Shown piece by piece: positions 23,993 through 25,580 of a stretch of 25,580 nt of DNA. This DNA comes from UBA1413 sp964349885. Its GTDB lineage: Bacteria; Bacteroidota; Bacteroidia; Bacteroidales; Prolixibacteraceae. Location of the stretch: NCBI GenBank assembly GCA_964349885.1, contig CAYGIQ010000024.1, positions 1 to 25,580 of the forward strand. Reading direction: 5' to 3'. Each line of letters opens with the position of its first letter. Position 1 is the stretch's first letter. The notes below the pieces were generated by a model, which was not told the origin of the DNA, searched no databases, and saw only the letters and a list, made by a program, of their open reading frames with translations. The position numbers and the translations under genes were made by a program.

Positions 23993-25528
23993 TTAGAGTG
24001 GAATATTTCCGTGTTTTCGAACGGGATTGCTCTTCCGTTTGTTGCGCGTCATTTCAAGTGCATTAATGATCTTCAGGCGGGTCTCACGGGGCTGAATGAT
24101 TTCGTCGATGTATCCCAATGCTGCTGCCTTATAGGGGTTGGCAAAGGTATCGCGGTATTCATCAACAGCCTTTGTTTTTTCCTCGGGCGACACAATATCG
24201 CGGCGAAGTATGTTTATGGCACCTTCAGGTCCCATAACTGCAATTTCGGCAGTCGGGTATGCATAATTCACATCAGCGCCAATGTGTTTGCTAGCCATTA
24301 CATCGTAGGCCCCACCATAGGCTTTGCGCGTAATTAGGGTGATTTTGGGCACTGTAGCTTCGCAGTAGGCATAGAGCAGTTTTGCTCCGTGTTTGATGAT
24401 TCCGCCAAACTCCTGACTGGTTCCAGGAAGAAATCCGGGAACATCTACAAAAGTTACCAATGGCAGGTTGAAGGCATCGCAAAAACGCACGAATCTTGCA
24501 GCTTTTGCCGATGAGTTGATATCCAATACACCAGCCAAGTGGGCTGGCTGGTTTGCAACGACGCCAACGGGCTGGCCGGCAAAGCGGGCAAATCCACATA
24601 TGATGTTCTGCGCGTAATTGGATTGCACTTCCAAAAAGTGTTTGTTGTCGATTACTTTCTGGATGATATCATGCATATCGTATGGCTTGTTGGGATCGGC
24701 CGGGACAGCCTCTTGCAGCCCTGCGTCGATACGATCAGAGGGGTCGACAGTTGCTTTAACTGGGACATCTTCCATGTTGTTCGAAGGCAAGAAGCTTACC
24801 AGTTCACGAACCATTTGTATGGTCTGCTCTTCATCTTTGCCTACAAAATGGGCTACCCCGCTTTTTGAGCTGTGGGTAGAGGCCCCACCCAGGTCCTCCT
24901 TGGTAACGTCTTCGTGGGTAACGGTTTTGATTACATCCGGACCTGTAACAAACATGTGGCTGGTATCCTTAACCATAAAAATGAAATCGGTTAAGGCGGG
25001 GGAGTATACCGCACCTCCTGCACAGGCACCCAGAATAACCGAAATTTGCGGAACAACGCCCGACGACATTACATTGTTGTAGAATATGTCGGCATATCCG
25101 GCCAAGCTTTCAACCCCTTCCTGAATGCGGGCTCCACCTGAGTCGTTGAGCCCGATTACCGGTGCCCCCATTTTTAGGGCAAGGTTTTGTATTTTTACTA
25201 TTTTGTCGGCATTGGCACGGCTAAGTGTTCCACCAAAAACGGTGAAATCCTGTGCAAAAACATATACCAATCGGCCGCCTATCTTGCCATAACCAGCAAT
25301 TACTCCATCGCCGAGGATCTTTTTCTTCTCCATACCGAAATCGGTATTGCGATGGGTTACCAGTTTGTCGATTTCGTTAAAAGTACCAGGATCCAGAAGC
25401 TGCAAAACACGTTCGCGGGCAGTTTGCTTACCCTGCGCATGCTGCTTGTCAATTCTCTCTTGTCCGCCTCCCGACTCGGCTGCTCTGTTCATTTCGTCGA
25501 GCAGCGATAGTTTATGTTTCAAATCCAT
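23993..25528 (-). CDS. Acyl-CoA carboxylase carboxyltransferase (beta) subunit, propionyl-CoA carboxylase / methylmalonyl-CoA decarboxylase type
   Basis: The 511-residue carboxyltransferase transfers carboxyl groups between biotin and an acyl-CoA, most likely propionyl-CoA to or from methylmalonyl-CoA. Both halves of the crotonase-type domain are present: 'GLNDSGGARIQEGVESLAGY' and 'LGACAGGAVYSPAL' in the N-terminal half, and 'VDVPGFLPGTSQE', 'ITRKAYGGAYDVM' and 'AVMGPEGAINIL' in the C-terminal half. Length and motifs match PccB/MmdA. A biotin-dependent carboxylase and a sodium-pumping decarboxylase share this subunit type, so direction is uncertain; the probable carrier gene just upstream mildly favours a carboxylase complex. 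No biotin carboxylase or membrane decarboxylase subunit is in view. The ATG at 25528 starts 11 bases after the upstream stop. Confidence 0.93.
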   Translation of the reverse strand: MDLKHKLSLLDEMNRAAESGGGQERIDKQHAQGKQTARERVLQLLDPGTFNEIDKLVTHRNTDFGMEKKKILGDGVIAGYGKIGGRLVYVFAQDFTVFGGTLSRANADKIVKIQNLALKMGAPVIGLNDSGGARIQEGVESLAGYADIFYNNVMSSGVVPQISVILGACAGGAVYSPALTDFIFMVKDTSHMFVTGPDVIKTVTHEDVTKEDLGGASTHSSKSGVAHFVGKDEEQTIQMVRELVSFLPSNNMEDVPVKATVDPSDRIDAGLQEAVPADPNKPYDMHDIIQKVIDNKHFLEVQSNYAQNIICGFARFAGQPVGVVANQPAHLAGVLDINSSAKAARFVRFCDAFNLPLVTFVDVPGFLPGTSQEFGGIIKHGAKLLYAYCEATVPKITLITRKAYGGAYDVMASKHIGADVNYAYPTAEIAVMGPEGAINILRRDIVSPEEKTKAVDEYRDTFANPYKAAALGYIDEIIQPRETRLKIINALEMTRNKRKSNPVRKHGNIPL

Positions 25529-25539
25529 ATTGGAACCAA

Positions 25540-25580
25540 TTATTCAATTTCTATTAAAATCTGATTTCCTTCAACGGTGT
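25540..25580 (-). CDS. Probable C-terminus of a biotin/lipoyl carrier protein (truncated by window edge)
   Basis: On the minus strand a frame entering from the right edge reads 'TVEGNQILIEIE' and stops at 25542-25540. The ending resembles the last strand of biotinyl domains ('GDTVExGQxLIEIE'), and from memory a biotin carboxyl carrier gene often precedes the carboxyltransferase gene in this phylum. Only about 13 residues are visible and the Met-Lys-Met biotin site lies outside, so this is suggestive rather than firm. The stop is 11 bases before the carboxylase ATG, as in an operon. Confidence 0.5.
   Translation of the reverse strand, partial: TVEGNQILIEIE

Overview
The window reads as an environmental, probably anaerobic or facultative member of the Bacteroidota. 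Four things point there: a giant secreted protein with a type B C-terminal domain of the type IX secretion system (T9SS) and SprB-type repeats; compact, tightly spaced operons with little Shine-Dalgarno signal; short PabB and PabC forms; and an acyl-CoA carboxylase beta subunit preceded by what looks like a biotin carrier. No rRNA, tRNA, CRISPR array, insertion sequence or phage gene was seen. Nothing closer than phylum can be supported from the sequence.

Left part, plus strand (1-6615): the 3' half of a periplasmic adaptor, a complete RND efflux pump and a TolC-type outer-membrane channel form a drug-export operon. The two folate genes pabB and pabC (p-aminobenzoate synthesis) follow on the same strand. 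A 13-nt-arm inverted repeat sits between tolC and pabB, and its 3' arm contains the pabB start codon.

Minus-strand block (6629-12281), convergent with pabC: read from right to left it holds a secreted gamma-glutamyltransferase and then three soluble histidine-kinase-type proteins, with gaps or overlaps of 6, 8 and -4 bases. None of the three has a DNA-binding output domain. The first (GAF-HisKA-HATPase) looks active. The second (REC-DHp-HATPase) has Thr where the phosphoacceptor His of the H-box should be. The third (REC-PAS-HisKA_3-HATPase) keeps its His but has an altered receiver acidic pocket and an altered ATP-lid G1 box. This partly degenerate signalling chain tied to a peptidase-type enzyme is the most unusual part of the window. 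A cysteine-cluster (YkgJ-like) gene lies upstream, separated by a probable terminator.

Right part: a plus-strand stretch holds a GH3 glycosidase with an inserted PA14 domain, the 16S rRNA methyltransferase gene rsmE, the roughly 1500-residue T9SS surface protein (with no ATG available for its start), and a second GH3 enzyme that is probably a lipoprotein with an EF-hand-like loop. The second GH3 gene is interrupted by a 10-N assembly gap. A strong two-way hairpin terminator separates it from the convergent acyl-CoA carboxylase beta-subunit gene. The glycosidases sit without SusC/SusD partners, so this is not a classical polysaccharide utilisation locus.
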